Shown here piece after piece: positions 24,801-38,300 of a stretch of DNA of 64,000 nucleotides. How positions within the stretch are numbered: position 1 is the stretch's first letter; each line of letters starts with the position of its first letter. Below the pieces are notes generated by a model. That model saw nothing but the letters and a program-made list of their open reading frames with translations. It did no database searches and was not told where the DNA came from. A program made the position numbers and the translations under genes. Location: assembly GCF_000224145.3 (NCBI RefSeq), contig NW_004190500.2:1-64000 (forward strand). Reading direction: 5' to 3'. This DNA is from Ciona intestinalis (Eukaryota > Chordata > Ascidiacea > Phlebobranchia > Cionidae).

Positions 24801-27800
24801 TCGCTTGGAACGATGCTCTTCGTCACTCAGTGGTTGCGGAAGATCATGTAAGTTAATTATCGTACGGTGGTATATCTATTATACTCTTTGTGGGTGTGGT
24901 CCTTGTCGAGGACGTCGGATTTAGGCCAGGGTTGGTCTATTACCCCAACACTCAGAAAATCTATGTAGGTCGTTCATGTGACCAGTGTAGCTTTGTTCAG
25001 GATTGTAGTGGGGCAATTTGAATACTTCAGCCAAGATCTCAGATACCTTGGCTTGGCATATTGTAACATAAGACCCATAGTGGACACAACAATGGAGAAT
25101 ATACTTTGAATGCAGTAATGGTGAATTTAGTTAGCCCAGTGTTTATGGGTTTAAGGCTCAATGAGGCTACTATAAGGTTTGGGCAAGTCACTTAACAGCA
25201 ATTGCTACAACAATTGTTACCCAGACAAAAAAGGGTGGAATTAAGTTGCATCCATCAATTCAATACTTGCATTGTTTAAACATATTTATCATCTCAGGTA
25301 CTTGCTCCATGGGAAGAAGGAGGGAAGAGATACGGACCTGGTAAAGTTATTAGTGGGACAGAGAGAAGACATACTATAGGTGAGAATGAATGAAATTAAT
25401 AGCAAGGTAATTTGATATTGACATCTGGTTTTGTTGACATGTGTTTCATAGACAAGACATTAAACGAGAATTGCTCCAACCCTGTGGTCACTAATGGGTT
25501 GTTTAAATTGTTATCTGTATGTTAAAAAAAGTTTAGTTACCCACAAAGTTACACATGTGGTAACTTGTAAACGGGCACGAGGTGTATGAACCAGAACATC
25601 CTTGGTATAACGACCTCCGTAGCCCCTTTTACATGATAGATGATACCCAGGGATTAAATAAAGTACTGTTCACTGTCATAGCCCCTCCATATAAGGATAA
25701 ATAATATACATTCATATTCATAGGTGATTACAAAGACAGCAATGTTGTTGTTGCATTCTGGAACGGCAAGACTGTAACTGTGGAAAAGGGAGTTTCAGTT
25801 TGGATTCCTAAACTTCTTTATGATAGAATCCTTGTTGAGCTACAAATGCCGGTATACGATGGTTTAAAATACAAACAAATTACAACTGCCATGTACTAAA
25901 CCTAGTATTTTATTTATCTCTTTTATCAATGATAAGACCATATCAGTTAAAATTACAAAGAATTAACAGCAAAACAACTTTGTGCGTGTGTTTTTATATG
26001 TTTGATAATTTGGACAACCCATGAGTGACCACCGGGTTAAAGCAATTGCCGTTTATGCCCAAAGATGCATACAACCACAATGGAAACTTTATATCTTTCT
26101 AAGATAACTGCAAGGAAAGAAATAATTGATTCATCCGATGCGAGTGACTTACCACCTGGATATCCATCGTTACCAATTGGTGCTGATGATGTCATTCGAG
26201 CTCAACCTTGGGATCCATTAGTTTCAATCAGGTAAGTTGTACTGGGATGCAGAAGTGGTTTTTAATCAAGTTATTCTGTGAAGGCAAGTTGTTGTTGGGT
26301 TGTTGGCCCAGCATATGTGAACGCAAGATATAAGCATCTAACCCTGACCGAGCTGTCAAGGGAAGATCTCCCATCCATTACCATTAAAGTCCTTGTTGCT
26401 TACCTCCAGGGTAATGGGCCAATCGTGGCCTAAATCCTAGGGCCCATGGCGTACAACGCTGCTAATCCTCACCCACATAGAATAGAAATAGAATAGAAAG
26501 ACAAGTTGTAATGGAATGTAGCAACCACCGCTCCATTGCACCGGCATCTTGCCAGTGAATACCAGGTTCAAAGCTTGGTGCTGCCACTATATTGTATGTG
26601 AGCCCTTAGGTGAACATATTTTACCTAGTGCTTCGAACAACCCATTATAGACTATGGGGTTAAGTTATTAGGTGAAAACACTAAGGCTCTTTTAGCAAAA
26701 ATTATGCTAACAGTTGTTTTAACGTTCCATTTAGCTTGGGTTTATCCGGGTAGAATGACATTTAATTAAAGCGAAAAAAAATAGCGACTGCCTTACAAAT
26801 ATATTGGCTGTATAGTTTGTATTAAAACTTACTTTGCAGGAGGAATATATTGTACCACCCATGGTTCCACAATGGTATGTATTACTTCCCCACCTACCCC
26901 TTACTCACACCAGTAGCAAGACACCTCCAGTTCTGGCACGAACTTATTCTAACGAGACCTGACCTGCTGTATGGTTCATGGTCCTGGCCGTTTTACCCGA
27001 AAAATGTTCTTCCTTATCGACGACGGTATCCGGTAACACAACCTAAACTAGAAGGTGATTTAAATGATTTATTTAGTGGTTTTAATCTTATAATAAACAC
27101 TATAATCCAATAAAAAAATAAAGAAAATCATCACTTATAAAGTTACATATCAGTTTTATAACAAGCACGCATGAATTGTGTTGAACAGAACACTAGAAAA
27201 ACAAATAAATTTCAACATTTAGCAGCCACACAGTAATTAAACTTTTATTCAAGCACTTTTTAACCTTAGCATGTTTTAATAACTGTTGCTCTGCTGACCC
27301 CTTCTCTTCTTTATTTTAAATATTTTTCGTTACTGTATTGAAAGGGGTGATGGGCCTGTTCTGGCTTAAATCCCAGGTCCTTGACAAAGATCTAACCCAC
27401 ATAAAACAGAATACTGTATTAGAAGAGATGAATCTAAAATTTTATTATCTTACAAATTATCTGAAAAAATTGACCTAAACTTAGAAACTGAAAGCTGACT
27501 CACAATGTAAAACAATAATGTTGACATAGGTTCAAGTTTAACAAAGGAGGAATTGCGCAATATTGTTGACCGGCAACTTGATGAACACGACTTACTACGA
27601 GAACCACGAACAAAATCTCCAATGTTGTCTTCCGATAGTGACAGGTGAGAAGAATGTTTGATGTATTCTTGCAGGCCCGCCTAACTGAAAAGTTATGGGT
27701 TCAAGGCTTGTCGCTGCTACCATTGTGTGTATGTTTCGTTGGGCAAGACACTTTACCGCAATTGGTACCGCAAAACTCAGTGGTCAATATTGGATTGTCT

Positions 27801-30599
27801 ATATTGTCAGCCATGTCGGAATATAATGACCCACAAAGTTCCAAACGTGGCAACTCGTAAGCTGGCACGAAGTGTATAAAACAGAACACCTATGTTATAA
27901 CGACTGTGATTTTCCGGCTACTTGAGGATAAAGCAAGCTACATTCATTTTACAGTGAACTGGAGGAAAAAGACTATGAAGACACAGTAGCAACGTGGCCT
28001 CTTATGGTGGACAAAGGAACAAACACGGGGAAATCATATTTACGAAGAAGTAAGATGGATAAACCTGAATGGAAGAAATACTGGCCACAAACCCCACAAC
28101 CACGAAATCATCATCAACCAAACTTTCATCAAAGACCAACAGGAATGGTGGGTTATTATAGAACAGAATAAAAAAGATCCATGTATTGTGCAGTAACTGT
28201 CATGCCCTCCTTGCATACAAAACACCCAAACGTATTTTTCCCGTCTATGTCTTTGTAATTTTACCCATCTAAAGGTAAATCTATTTTACTGTATGCAAGT
28301 TTACAGAATTTTAGTTTTCAGTTTTTTTACACACGTAAATGTAAAGTCTATTGTATATTCTTTTGTCATTTTTTACCAACAGTTTATCTATTATCTATTT
28401 ACTGTATATTATTCTACCTTGTGCGAGTTTAGAGAATCATCATTTTACTCACAGTTCAGCACATGGGAAGATCCAGACTTTGGTTCCCATGGTGGAATCA
28501 ACAATAGTTCGATGTTTGACGAAGTTGGAGGACATGGAGTCAAAAGTGATCGCAAGAAACTTCTTCATCATCTTGAAACCCCATATGTAGAACGACCAGA
28601 GGTAGCTGTTATTATAATCATTGTTTATGACATTACTATAATAAATTCTGTAAACTATTTCTGATCTGGTGCTTATAAAGTGGTACGTTTCTTTTCAAAG
28701 AAATGCAGTCAGAATGGGGTGCTCCGAAAGTGTAACAAATAAAAATTAAATTCATCTATTTGTTTAACATAAGAAATATATATTTCACCTAAATGGTATC
28801 ATAAGTTTCTTATTCCCATGTACATATATTTTGCTATATTTGAATATATATTTTGCCTAAATGGCACTGTCAGTCTCTTATTCTAATAAACACCAGACGT
28901 AAGTCAATTCCCTTCTCTTCGTTCTTCAAATAATATGAAAACTTCATTTTCATAAGTTTATTTTTATACTAATTTATTTACTTACTCGCTTAATCTTTTC
29001 TCCATAGCAAGCAGGTTATGTGCCAAGAATTGGTTCAACTGATGGTCATCTGCATCGTTATAACGACCGCATCCAGGAGCTGCATCGGAGGTCTGCGTCC
29101 GCTCGCGATGCAGAATACAGGAACAAGAATTGTGAAGTCTTCAGAAGAGCTCAAACCATTGAAGATACTAAAAGGTTACAACAGTTGTTTTGATGTTTGT
29201 TAACATAATGTTTAGTAATAATTAGTAATTACAAATTTGAACATTCCTCTTGAAGGTATTGATACACTTATTGGTTGTCGAAGTTGTCAGCAGACAGCCA
29301 TACAGATATGTGTTACATATGTGGTATCACTTATAAAGTAACATACGTGGTAACTTGTAAGGGGCACAAGGTGTGTGAAACATAACACCCTTATTATAAC
29401 TACTGTCGTTGCCCCACCAAGGGAGGATAAATGAGTCCGTATTCTCAAAACAATTATAGATGCCCAACTTGTTCTTGTTTTGTTGTAAACCTGTTTAGTG
29501 ACTTTAAGATTTAAAAATTGATACATATACTGTATGTGACTTAACTTTTCTTGTTCACCAGGCAACAAGCGATTCAACGTATTGGTTCCGATGTTGAAAA
29601 ACAACGACAGTATGAACAAAAGTTACAAAACACAATCGATGCAAAAGCAAAGATAAACCAGGTGATCAAATGTTAATACATCCCACTATTTTGAGGTTTA
29701 AAGTTCAATTTACAGTTTCAACTATTAAAATTACTAAATATTCAAAACTTTGTTCTTTTCTATAAATAAGCAAAATTGATATTATATTTGATATGGATTA
29801 CTAAGATCCAAGGATAAATTACATCATCACAAATTTAACTCAAAATTTGTGTCGTACCTTTTTAGAATTTTCGTGATCGATTTTTCCAAAAAGAACTCGA
29901 TCACATCAACCGACAAGAATCTCACTCGCAATGGTTGCAGAATAGAAGGGATAAATTTACCAAAGATCATTTGCAGAAACTCGACAATAGAGATAGAATG
30001 CAAGAAAGTAGAGCGGTGGGACTTGTTACTTTTCTGTTATGTTTGTAAAGGGTATACCAACACAAATAATAGGGATGTGCTGAACCCCAGCTCAAAAGCA
30101 AGTGTCTGAGCGTCTCCTTTTTGATACGCGGCTGAAAATTGGGCCCAGCGTCGAGGCCTTTGCTAATTGCTATAATGTTGCCTGGGATTTAGGCCAGATT
30201 TGGCCCATTACCCCAACACCCAGGGATTTAGGCTTAATTTGGCACATTACCCCAACACCCAGAGATTTAAGCTTAATTTGGCACATTACCCCAACACCCA
30301 GACTGCTTACACAGTCCAAATGAATTGTGCCCCTAATGCTCAATGTACCCGTTGCTCTGTGCAACACACTAAGACATAAATTTATTTGTAAGATAAGTTG
30401 TAAGATATGGGTTTAACCAGAGCTTTTATTTTAATATTACATTTTTTTTAATATTTAATATATTACATTTTAATATTACTAATAAATGTTTTTTCAGATT
30501 GGCAGACAATACCGTCAGATGCGACACCACAACGCCACAGTCCGTCGAACACTGATGGAAGATGCCAGGGTAGCTGCGGCAACTCTGGATTCAGCTTAA
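21828..30599 (+). CDS. VWFA-domain protein with C11orf16/VWA3B-like middle region and coiled-coil tail
   Basis: Exons: 21828-22007, 22469-22624, 23045-23254, 23611-23753, 24125-24272, 24713-24847, 25298-25379, 25724-25851, 26104-26231, 26840-27054, 27530-27644, 27955-28147, 28455-28601, 29008-29174, 29562-29661, 29866-30015, 30498-30599. The sum is 2499 nt, 832 residues, in frame throughout. Residues about 10-180 form a von Willebrand A domain with a MIDAS start DTSGSM and VYLVTDGMPDQNPEE. The middle, about 290-480, has GTRILARRDEDGYYYGGSV and GDRTKFLVEFDRTKKGRD, like the DUF4537-type region of vertebrate C11orf16/VWA3B proteins. Residues from about 600 are rich in Arg, Gln, Glu and Lys (AEYRNKNCEVFRRAQTIEDT, EKQRQYEQKLQNTIDAKAK), suggesting a coiled coil. 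No signal peptide or membrane segment is seen. The exact orthologue name is not settled, and upstream coding exons cannot be excluded because the VWA domain begins so close to the ATG. It diverges from UBE3B with 1.5 kb between the starts. Confidence 0.85.
22070..22310 (-). mobile_element. SINE tail and middle
   Basis: Tail at 22070-22200 and middle to about 22305 (GACACTTAATGAG on the minus strand); no head. In VWA gene intron 1. Confidence 0.5.
24345..24650 (-). mobile_element. SINE, near full length
   Basis: The tail begins about 24345 and the minus-strand tRNA-like head is at 24575-24645 (CAGTGGTTAGCACAGCCTC). The middle segment around 24440-24560 is partly duplicated. In VWA gene intron 5. 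Confidence 0.5.
27665..27950 (+). mobile_element. SINE, near full length
   Basis: Begins GCAGGCCCGCCTAACTGAAA, B-box-like GGTTCAAGGCTTGTCG, then CATTGTGTGTATG, GGGCAAGACAC and the tail to GAGGATAAAGCAAGCTAC. In VWA gene intron 11. Confidence 0.55.
30184..30303. repeat. 41-bp repeat, three tandem copies
   Basis: The unit GGGATTTAGGCYWRATTTGG...CCCCAACACCCA occurs three times in a row in VWA gene intron 16. The unit is part of a short dispersed repeat (GGATTTAGGCCAGAGTTGGC type), also seen near 24900, 26400, 27340, 31230-31420, 35030, 40520, 45490, 45640 and 53160. Confidence 0.65.
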
Positions 30600-30688
30600 A
30601 AAATATTCAATAACTTTATTAGTTGCTGCCAAGTAGCCTGATGTTGCACAATCACTGTTGTAGAAATTATTTCATGAAGCACATAGTG

Positions 30689-30885
30689 TAGTAGGGGGGG
30701 GGGGGTACGGGATAGCTTTTATAGCACATAATATCTAAATATTCTAATCATGTTTTAAACAATTAACAACGGTTTATGGAAGTCTTGAGGATATAGTTTC
30801 ATAATTGTTTGAATGTTCTTTGTTTACTACCAAATAAGACGAGAAAATAGAATGAAAAGGTGTCCCATCTTCCCTCACCCTACTG
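30689..30885. mobile_element. MITE, GTGTCCCATCTTCCCC family
   Basis: About 197 bp after the VWA gene. The left end is decayed into a poly-G run; the right end AAAAGGTGTCCCATCTTCCC is good. Confidence 0.6.
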
Positions 30886-31194
30886 TATATATTGTTATAG
30901 TGGTATTAATAGTGGATTTTCGAGTACAGAATATTCTTTGACAATCAAATTATTATTTCAACAAATTTTTTTTTTTTATTAAAACAATTCAAAGTTTTTA
31001 CAAAAATTATTTTGGTAAAAAATTATTTTGTAATGTTTCAACACAATGTCGATTTTTTATGTATTTTCTACCGATGCATTGACACACATTTCAGTCCAAT
31101 GAATGTTAATTAAGCGCACTTACCTGATGCACAATAGAAGCATTTCTTTCAATCTGTTTGATAGTTGCCAAAGTAAATCGTACTTGCAGCATAG

Positions 31195-31420
31195 AAGGGG
31201 TGTTTCAAATATTCTATTCTACATGGGTGAGGTCCTGCAGCAAGACGTACCATGGGGCCGGAGAAGCCAGAGTTGTCCCATTACTCAACCCAGGTTGTTA
31301 CAACCCAAAGGTGACCACTGGGCTGGCGGCAATGTCTGTGAAGGTCCTGCAGCAAGGCTTGTCATGGGACCTGAGATTTAGGCCAAAGTTGTCCCATTAC
31401 CCTAACAGCCAAGGTGCCAC
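31195..31420. repeat. Two copies of the GGATTTAGGCCAGAGTTGGC-type repeat
   Basis: The VWA-SLC6 intergenic interval holds two related blocks (31210-31290 and 31335-31420) sharing GTCCTGCAGCAAG and TTGTCCCATTAC. The rest of 30600-32346 shows only MITE pieces and AT-rich DNA; no gene is seen. Confidence 0.5.
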
Positions 31421-32204
31421 AATCCATATAGGCAACAAGTGTATCAAAACGACTTTCTAGCATTGATTTTGGGTGGGTTATAAGAGCAAGCCATGTGCAT
31501 ATAAATTAAGATTATAGTTACAGTCACTAATAAAGGACAGAAAAAATAAAGTCCTTCCAAAAATTCCAAGGATTGATTTTTTTCTATTACGTATTTCGTT
31601 GTTTATTACAGGATTTTAGTAACATTATTAACCAGCATTTTTGACACAGTAGCATTACAGTTAAGGCTCTATGTTACTCAAATAGAAATAGAGTTTAATG
31701 CTATTTGGCCTTATGTCTTCTTGGAAAAGCCACTTAAATGCTCCAGTAGATTATTCGTTAATGAGTTAACTTCTCCAAGTTTTGGCTTCTTCTTATAAAA
31801 CCCAATATTAACCAAGTAAATTCAAATACACTAATAATAACTTTTATCCAAACTTTACAACTATTTTTACTTAGATGGCATAATTAGTAAACTCCTTGCT
31901 TTGTGTCACACCCATAGGACACCTAATTATGAATAACTGTAATCTTTAATGAACATTCTCAAATATATGAACTAAAGAAAAATACTTTGGCAATATTATT
32001 CAAGGGACGAGGTTATTAATTTAATATAAATTATTATTTAATATAAATTAATATAAAATATATATAATATAATTGCTCTTATATTTGAATATAAAAAAAT
32101 TGAAATATAGATAAATAAATTTATATGGCATGAAACATTTAGCATAAAATGTTGTTTTCATGCAGCTCATGCAAAAACATGCAAGTTATTTAATTCTTTT
32201 CTAT

Positions 32205-32345
32205 TGGAATAAGTTCTATTGGAATAAGAGACTGACGATGTCATTTAGGCGAAATATAGATTTTTTATATCATACAATTGGTTGGACTTGATTTTTGTAT
32301 GTTATGTTCCAAAGCACAGAGACAAACTGTGTTCGAACCAAATGT
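32205..32345. mobile_element. MITE, GATCTGGTGCT family, internal fragment
   Basis: Carries GGAATAAGAGACTGACGATG and CATACAATTGGTTGGACTTG but lacks both clean ends. It abuts the SLC6 stop codon at 32347. Confidence 0.45.
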
Positions 32346-32346
32346 T

Positions 32347-35300
32347 TTAGATTTTTAATTCAATCCTTTCTTCTTTATCCTCATCTGAGCCAGGATTATA
32401 CTTCTCTTCCAAATCCCATTTAATGCCATTTTTAAATCTCTGTAAATATATGACAAGTCTGCAGACATGAATGTAAAACCAAAGAAAAAAGTATTACCAA
32501 CCCAGTGGTCACTAATGGGTTGTCTAAATTATCAGCCATACATAAAAACATTCATCCACAAAGTTACATACTTGGCACAATAGTTAGCGCCGATGCCTCT
32601 AACCTTGAGGTTACAGATTCAAGGCTCGTCGCTGCTACCATTGTAGTCATATGTGTCCTTGGGCAAGACACTATACGACAATTGCTCCAACCCAGTGGTC
32701 ACAAATGGGTTGTCCAAATTATTAAGCGTTTAAAAAAAAACGAAAAAATCCAAAAAACATAATCACCCACAAAGTAACAAACATGGTCACTCGTAAGCTG
32801 GCACGAGGTGTATGAACACCCGTGTTATAGCGACTGTCGTTTTCCGGCCACACAAGGATAAGGTAAGTTGCATTCATTCATTCGTATAAATAAAAAAATC
32901 AACCCCCCCCACGTTACATACATGGTAACTTGTAAGCGAACATGAGGTGTATGAAACAGAACACCCGTGTTAAAACGACTGTCATTGCCCCGCCATGCGC
33001 GAATAAATAAGTTACACACATGGTAACTCGTAAGCTAACACGAGGTGTATGAAACATAACTTACTTGTGATAAAGTACCTTCACCACGAGCCATTACATA
33101 ACAAGCTACTCCTGGTATCCATAAAATTGAAGATAGAGAAAGTATCCAACCAATACCATTAGCCCACCATGGATAAACATAATCACCAACTTTAAGTGGC
33201 TCCCATTTAATACAATATAATATCAGAATTGCCTGGAATATAAATATGTTAAAATGGGCAGAAAATACCTTCTTTAGGTGACTGTACACAGTATCCGGCA
33301 TGCGAAGCCGTATGCAAACCCGAGTTCCGCATGGGGCAGCGTAATCCGGACAAAACAGACAAAACGGAAGAATTCTGGATACTGTGTACAGCCACCTTTA
33401 CAAGTCCCGGGAAACATAACATAATTTTTATTTATCTTTTCGAAAACGATTGCGAAGATCATGTTATTTAAAAAACGAAGCGAAGGAATCAGCAGCAAAA
33501 CAGTTGTTAAAAAAGCCAAGGATAAAAAGTGTTGGAAAGGTTAGAACGCTGGTATCCCTCCTAACCAGAGGTTACCAGGTTCAAGGCTCAGTAATGCCGC
33601 CAACGTGGAAGTAAGTGTGCATGGGTAAAACACTTATAACGATAGCTGCGTAAATTTTTTTAATTTAAAACAACTTTTAGTTTGAAAAATATAATAGGCT
33701 AATTTTGAACTGATGCTTCTGATTTTTCTCCATAGCGCATTTTAACGGCTGTTGTTTTTGCTGCTAATTTTTTTCTCTTTGTTGTGTTAATAACAAGATC
33801 TTCGCAATCGTTTTTAAAAAGATAAATATAAAATCATATTAGTACTATACTAAAGAAAACAAAATTTAAGAACACACTGTTGAACATACTGATGTTGCAG
33901 TTGGTATCACGTATTTGTAGCAGAACTTGAAATATAGGGAGAGATTGGTGTCGGTCATGTATTTAAAGTCGATGGCAAATCTATCAGCATTCCAAAACCA
34001 ACCAACAGCAACAGACTCACAAAGTGCTAACCACAGAAGACATATCCCAGCCCCTCCGTAATAGTTGAGTATCTCAAATATGTATAATCCATTCTGGAGT
34101 GAAATTTGTGGTTGCAAAGGTGAACTATAGTAGTGTGGGGGAAGATGGAACACCTTTTCAATCTATTTTCTCTTTCAATTTGGTAGCAAACAAACATTCA
34201 ACGATTTTTTATAAAACTTTATCCGTTGTTAATTGTTTAAACACGATCAGGATATTTGGTTATTGTGTGTGAAAGGTGTCCCATCTTCCCCCACCCTACT
34301 ATATAATATATATGGTTTTGAAAGTAAATTATGAGGTGAAATGTTAAAAAATCCTTATAAATACATCATACATTAAGTCTGTTACACTAGTTAAGAAGAA
34401 GAAGAAGAGTCACATTTGTGTTTCACATCCATGGCATAATGGTTCATGCGCCTGCCTCTAACCTAAAGGTTATTGGTTCAAGGCTCGTCGCCAATACCAT
34501 TGTGGTTGTGGGTGTCCTTGGGCAAGACACTAACAACAATCACTTTAATACAGTAGGCACTAGTGGTTTGTCGAAATTATCAGCCTTAAAAAATAAAATA
34601 AAAAAAAATAATAAAAAAATTCCCTTCAAAAAACATTTACCCACAAAGTTACATAGGTGGTAAGTCATAAGTGGGCATGAGGTGCATAATATTTTTCTTG
34701 TTCTATGACTGACTTTTAGACAACCAATAAGGCACCAGTGGTTTGGAGGTAAATGGATTACAATACTAGGTAAATGGGTGCCAATACTATACCAGAACAC
34801 ACATGCATTACCTGATGCAGAAGCATGAGGCTTAAAAGGTAAAGAGAAACCCCAAATGCTGTTCCAGTCATAGCACGATTCTTCGAGTTTGAAACAGCGT
34901 TAGGGAAAGCATCGCCTATGATCACCATCATGCCTTCAAACTCAGAGAACTAAAATATAACAACAAGTATAAAAAGTTGCATAAACATGTATTATGTAAC
35001 AGAGGAATGTTCTATTCTATGTAGGTGAGGTCCGGCAGCGTTGCACGCTATTAGGACTCGGATTTAGGCCAGTATTAGCCCATTGCCCCCCAGTATTAAC
35101 TTTGTGGGTGATTACTCTGGAGAGAATTTTTGGGATGTATGGTAATTTGGACAACTCATAAGTAACCACTGGGTTGCAAAAAAAGCAATATTTTGATAGT
35201 GACCTGATAAATTTAGTGATTTTTATACTTTATACATTGAGGAATTGTAAAAAGCACAAGTCACTTACCGCGCTGTCAATGCAAACGAGATAAAACATGA

Positions 35301-38300
35301 AAAAGAACAAAATTGACCAGAGTTGGGGAACAGGCAACAAACTTAACCCATACGGCAAAACTTGAAAAATAAGTCCTGGGCCTAAAATGAATAAATGAAA
35401 TTTATCTTTTCAGTCACAATAACGACATCAGAAAGTTTATGATAGTGAAAAGACAGTAGTAACGGTAAAGTAAAAATTGGTATAACACAGTTATGAAAAA
35501 AACAGAAAAAAAAACTCAAACAATTTTATGACCTTGATTTGTAAGTGAACGGTCAAAAATAAGACTATATTCTAGATTAAACCCATTGCAGCACCTATTC
35601 TTTTGTTATAGATCTTATGCTATAATAATTGCTTTACTTAAGCATTTTGTTCGGTATTCTGCTTTATCATTTGCAATTTACCTCGTCTACTGTATAAATT
35701 TAATTTCATAAATACATTATTTTATGGGAATCGTCCAATGGTTCTCATATATAAAATATAATGGGTCTCAAACACTTTAAAACAGTGGATATGGTCAAAT
35801 CTTAAATGGGTCGGAAACACTTTAAAAAATACTTGGCTAAAAAACAATTAGTACAATACATGTCTATAATAATCATCAGTTTTCACCTGAGCTGATGACG
35901 CTCGTAATTTCAACTTTATTAACGTGCGCAATATGACCAAGGAAACTAAACGTTATTAACCCCATGAATATTGAAGTAAGACATCCAATTGGTATCATGA
36001 ATACTGCTTGCCTGTAAGTTGAAGTTGGATATGAATAAATAATATTGTAACATGTCCAGCGCCGTGGCATAGTGGTTGGCGAGCTTGCCTGTAACCCACT
36101 TAACGACAGTTGCTCCAACCCAGTGGTCACTAATTGGTTGTCCAAATTATCAGCCATACATAAAAAAATGAAAAAAAACAAAAAAAAATAATCACCCCCA
36201 AAGTAACATACATGGTAACTCGTAAGCTGGCACGAGGTGATAAACCCATGTGATAACGAGTAACGACTGTCGTTTTCTGGCAACGCGAGGATAAAGTAAG
36301 TTACATTCATTCATTCTTAATTTGTCTCTTCGATTACTGTAGTGAAGCTTATAAAAGAAAATGAAAACAATAGACAGAAAGTCCTACCCTGGCCTGGTAG
36401 ACATAAAAATATAAGTGCAGGTAAAACTGCTACATAAAGTGTTAGTAGCACACAATAGAAAAATAAATCCTAATAATAACATTATATTAGATTGAATATA
36501 TGAACGCAGTTTATTTATCCTTGCGTGGAGGGCAACAACATTATAATATGGGTGTTCTGTTTCATACACCTTGTGCCCGCTTACAAGTTACCACATAATA
36601 ACAAATATGTAACTTTGTAGGTGATTAATTAAACAAGAACTATTCGTACTTGAAATAGTTGTTGCGCCGAGGATTGAAACTTCCAAATGCTGTTAAACCA
36701 GTATAACATACACCAAATGAATACATAGCTTGTGAGGCAGCTTCAACCCAAACCTGCAAGGTGTTTAACATGGTCATTCTATCATAGTTACACCCTTGAT
36801 CTTTTATTTTGAAATAACATAAGTTTTTATATTTCTCTTTAAAAACAACAGCGAAGATCAGATTATTAAAACAACAAAGAGAAGTAAATTAACAGCAAAA
36901 CAACAGTCGTCAAAACACGCTATGATATGGAATAAGGCACTAATTAAGATGGGTTTATGATTTTATATCTTTCGTTTATATATATATTATTTTTAGATAC
37001 CTTCTTCTTATTTTTTACTCAATTAAAAAACAAAAACATTTAAAAACATTCTTCTGTGAACATTCACCAATAACCACAAATATTGGCACTAGTAAGTGAA
37101 GAATCCTCCGCTACATTACAGATTAGGCTGGTGGGAAGTGTTAGGGGTTATATGGGGGTTAAGGGTTAGTAGTTGTACGAGTTCATGGTAAGGGGTAAAG
37201 AGATAATGTAGAAAAACTTGAATGTTTTTTTAATCAAAAATTAAACTATAGTCACCTGGGGAGATAGAAGGCGCTCAAAATCTGGAACAAAAAGTTTCCT
37301 CATTCCATTGGAGGCTCCTTCTAATGTAACTCCCCTCACAAAAAGCACACATAATATAACATACGGGAATGTGGTGGTGAAATAAACAACCTAAATAAGG
37401 TTACAGTTTGGTTCTTTACACCATTAATGCAATGCATATGAGTTTTGTATAAGTCTGGCGCTGTGGTACAATGGTTAGCGTGCCCGCCTCTGACCTCTAG
37501 GTCTAGGTTATGTGTCCAAGGCCCAAGATATGTTTTGATTCATATGGGTCCCTTTAAAATGTGCGGGTTGCGCGTGGTTGCGCGTGGTTGCGCGTGGTTG
37601 CGCGTGGTTGCGCGTGGTTGCGCGTGATTGCGGATATTCTCTTAAATATATTCGATATACAACAAGTGTGCCTTGTGCGAGATTTTGTGGTTAACACGGC
37701 TTTTTAATATCCAATCTTTATGAATTAAATAAACTTTTGGTAAACCAAATCACTTAATCCGTGCTCAAAGCACACTAAACCGTTACAATGTCGTTATAAA
37801 CCACCTGGCCGGCGTATTAAAGCCCATGCATATGCGAATAGTTTTCGACATCAAGCCTACGCAATTTCGCTTGACAATACCTTTCCACTCGACTTGACTC
37901 CTCTTACAGTTACAGCAAAAATAGTAACAAATGCTGCCAAAGACGCCAAGAGCATTTGCCAATTGAAATTTTTGTTGTACGGGTTGCCGTTGGGAAGTCT
38001 CAAGACGTAATTCCTGATGTACATTGAGTTACATGTACACCAATGAATGAATGAATGAATTAACTAAGTTGATCGTCGCGTGGCTGGAGAACGACAGTCG
38101 TTAAAAACGGGTGTTTTGTTTCATACACCTCGTGTCAGCTGACGAGTTACCACGTATATGTTACGTAACGGTAGCANTAAAGGGTCTTGAACCCGTTACC
38201 TCCTCTGGGTACAGGCAGGCGCTAAACAACTTGGCTACAGCGCCGGTTTAAACAGGCTTTACACTTCCGCATTTGCTTACCTCCAGAACTGTACTTGTGG

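Noticed and set aside
30102-30367. Open frames with repeated GLIWHITPTPRDL
   Set aside because: Product of the 41-bp tandem repeat in an intron; no splice or homology support.
32575-32660. tRNA-like A- and B-box sequence
   Set aside because: It is the head of a dispersed SINE; no complete cloverleaf with paired acceptor stem was found, so not called a tRNA gene.
36384-36569. Hydrophobic minus-strand frame considered as an SLC6 exon
   Set aside because: The flanking SLC6 exons (36753-36650 and 36011-35887) join directly in phase and cover the family sequence, leaving no room for it; it also overlaps a SINE tail.
37445-37627. Open frame with ARGCAWLRVV repeats
   Set aside because: Translation of the GCGTGGTTGC minisatellite and a SINE head.
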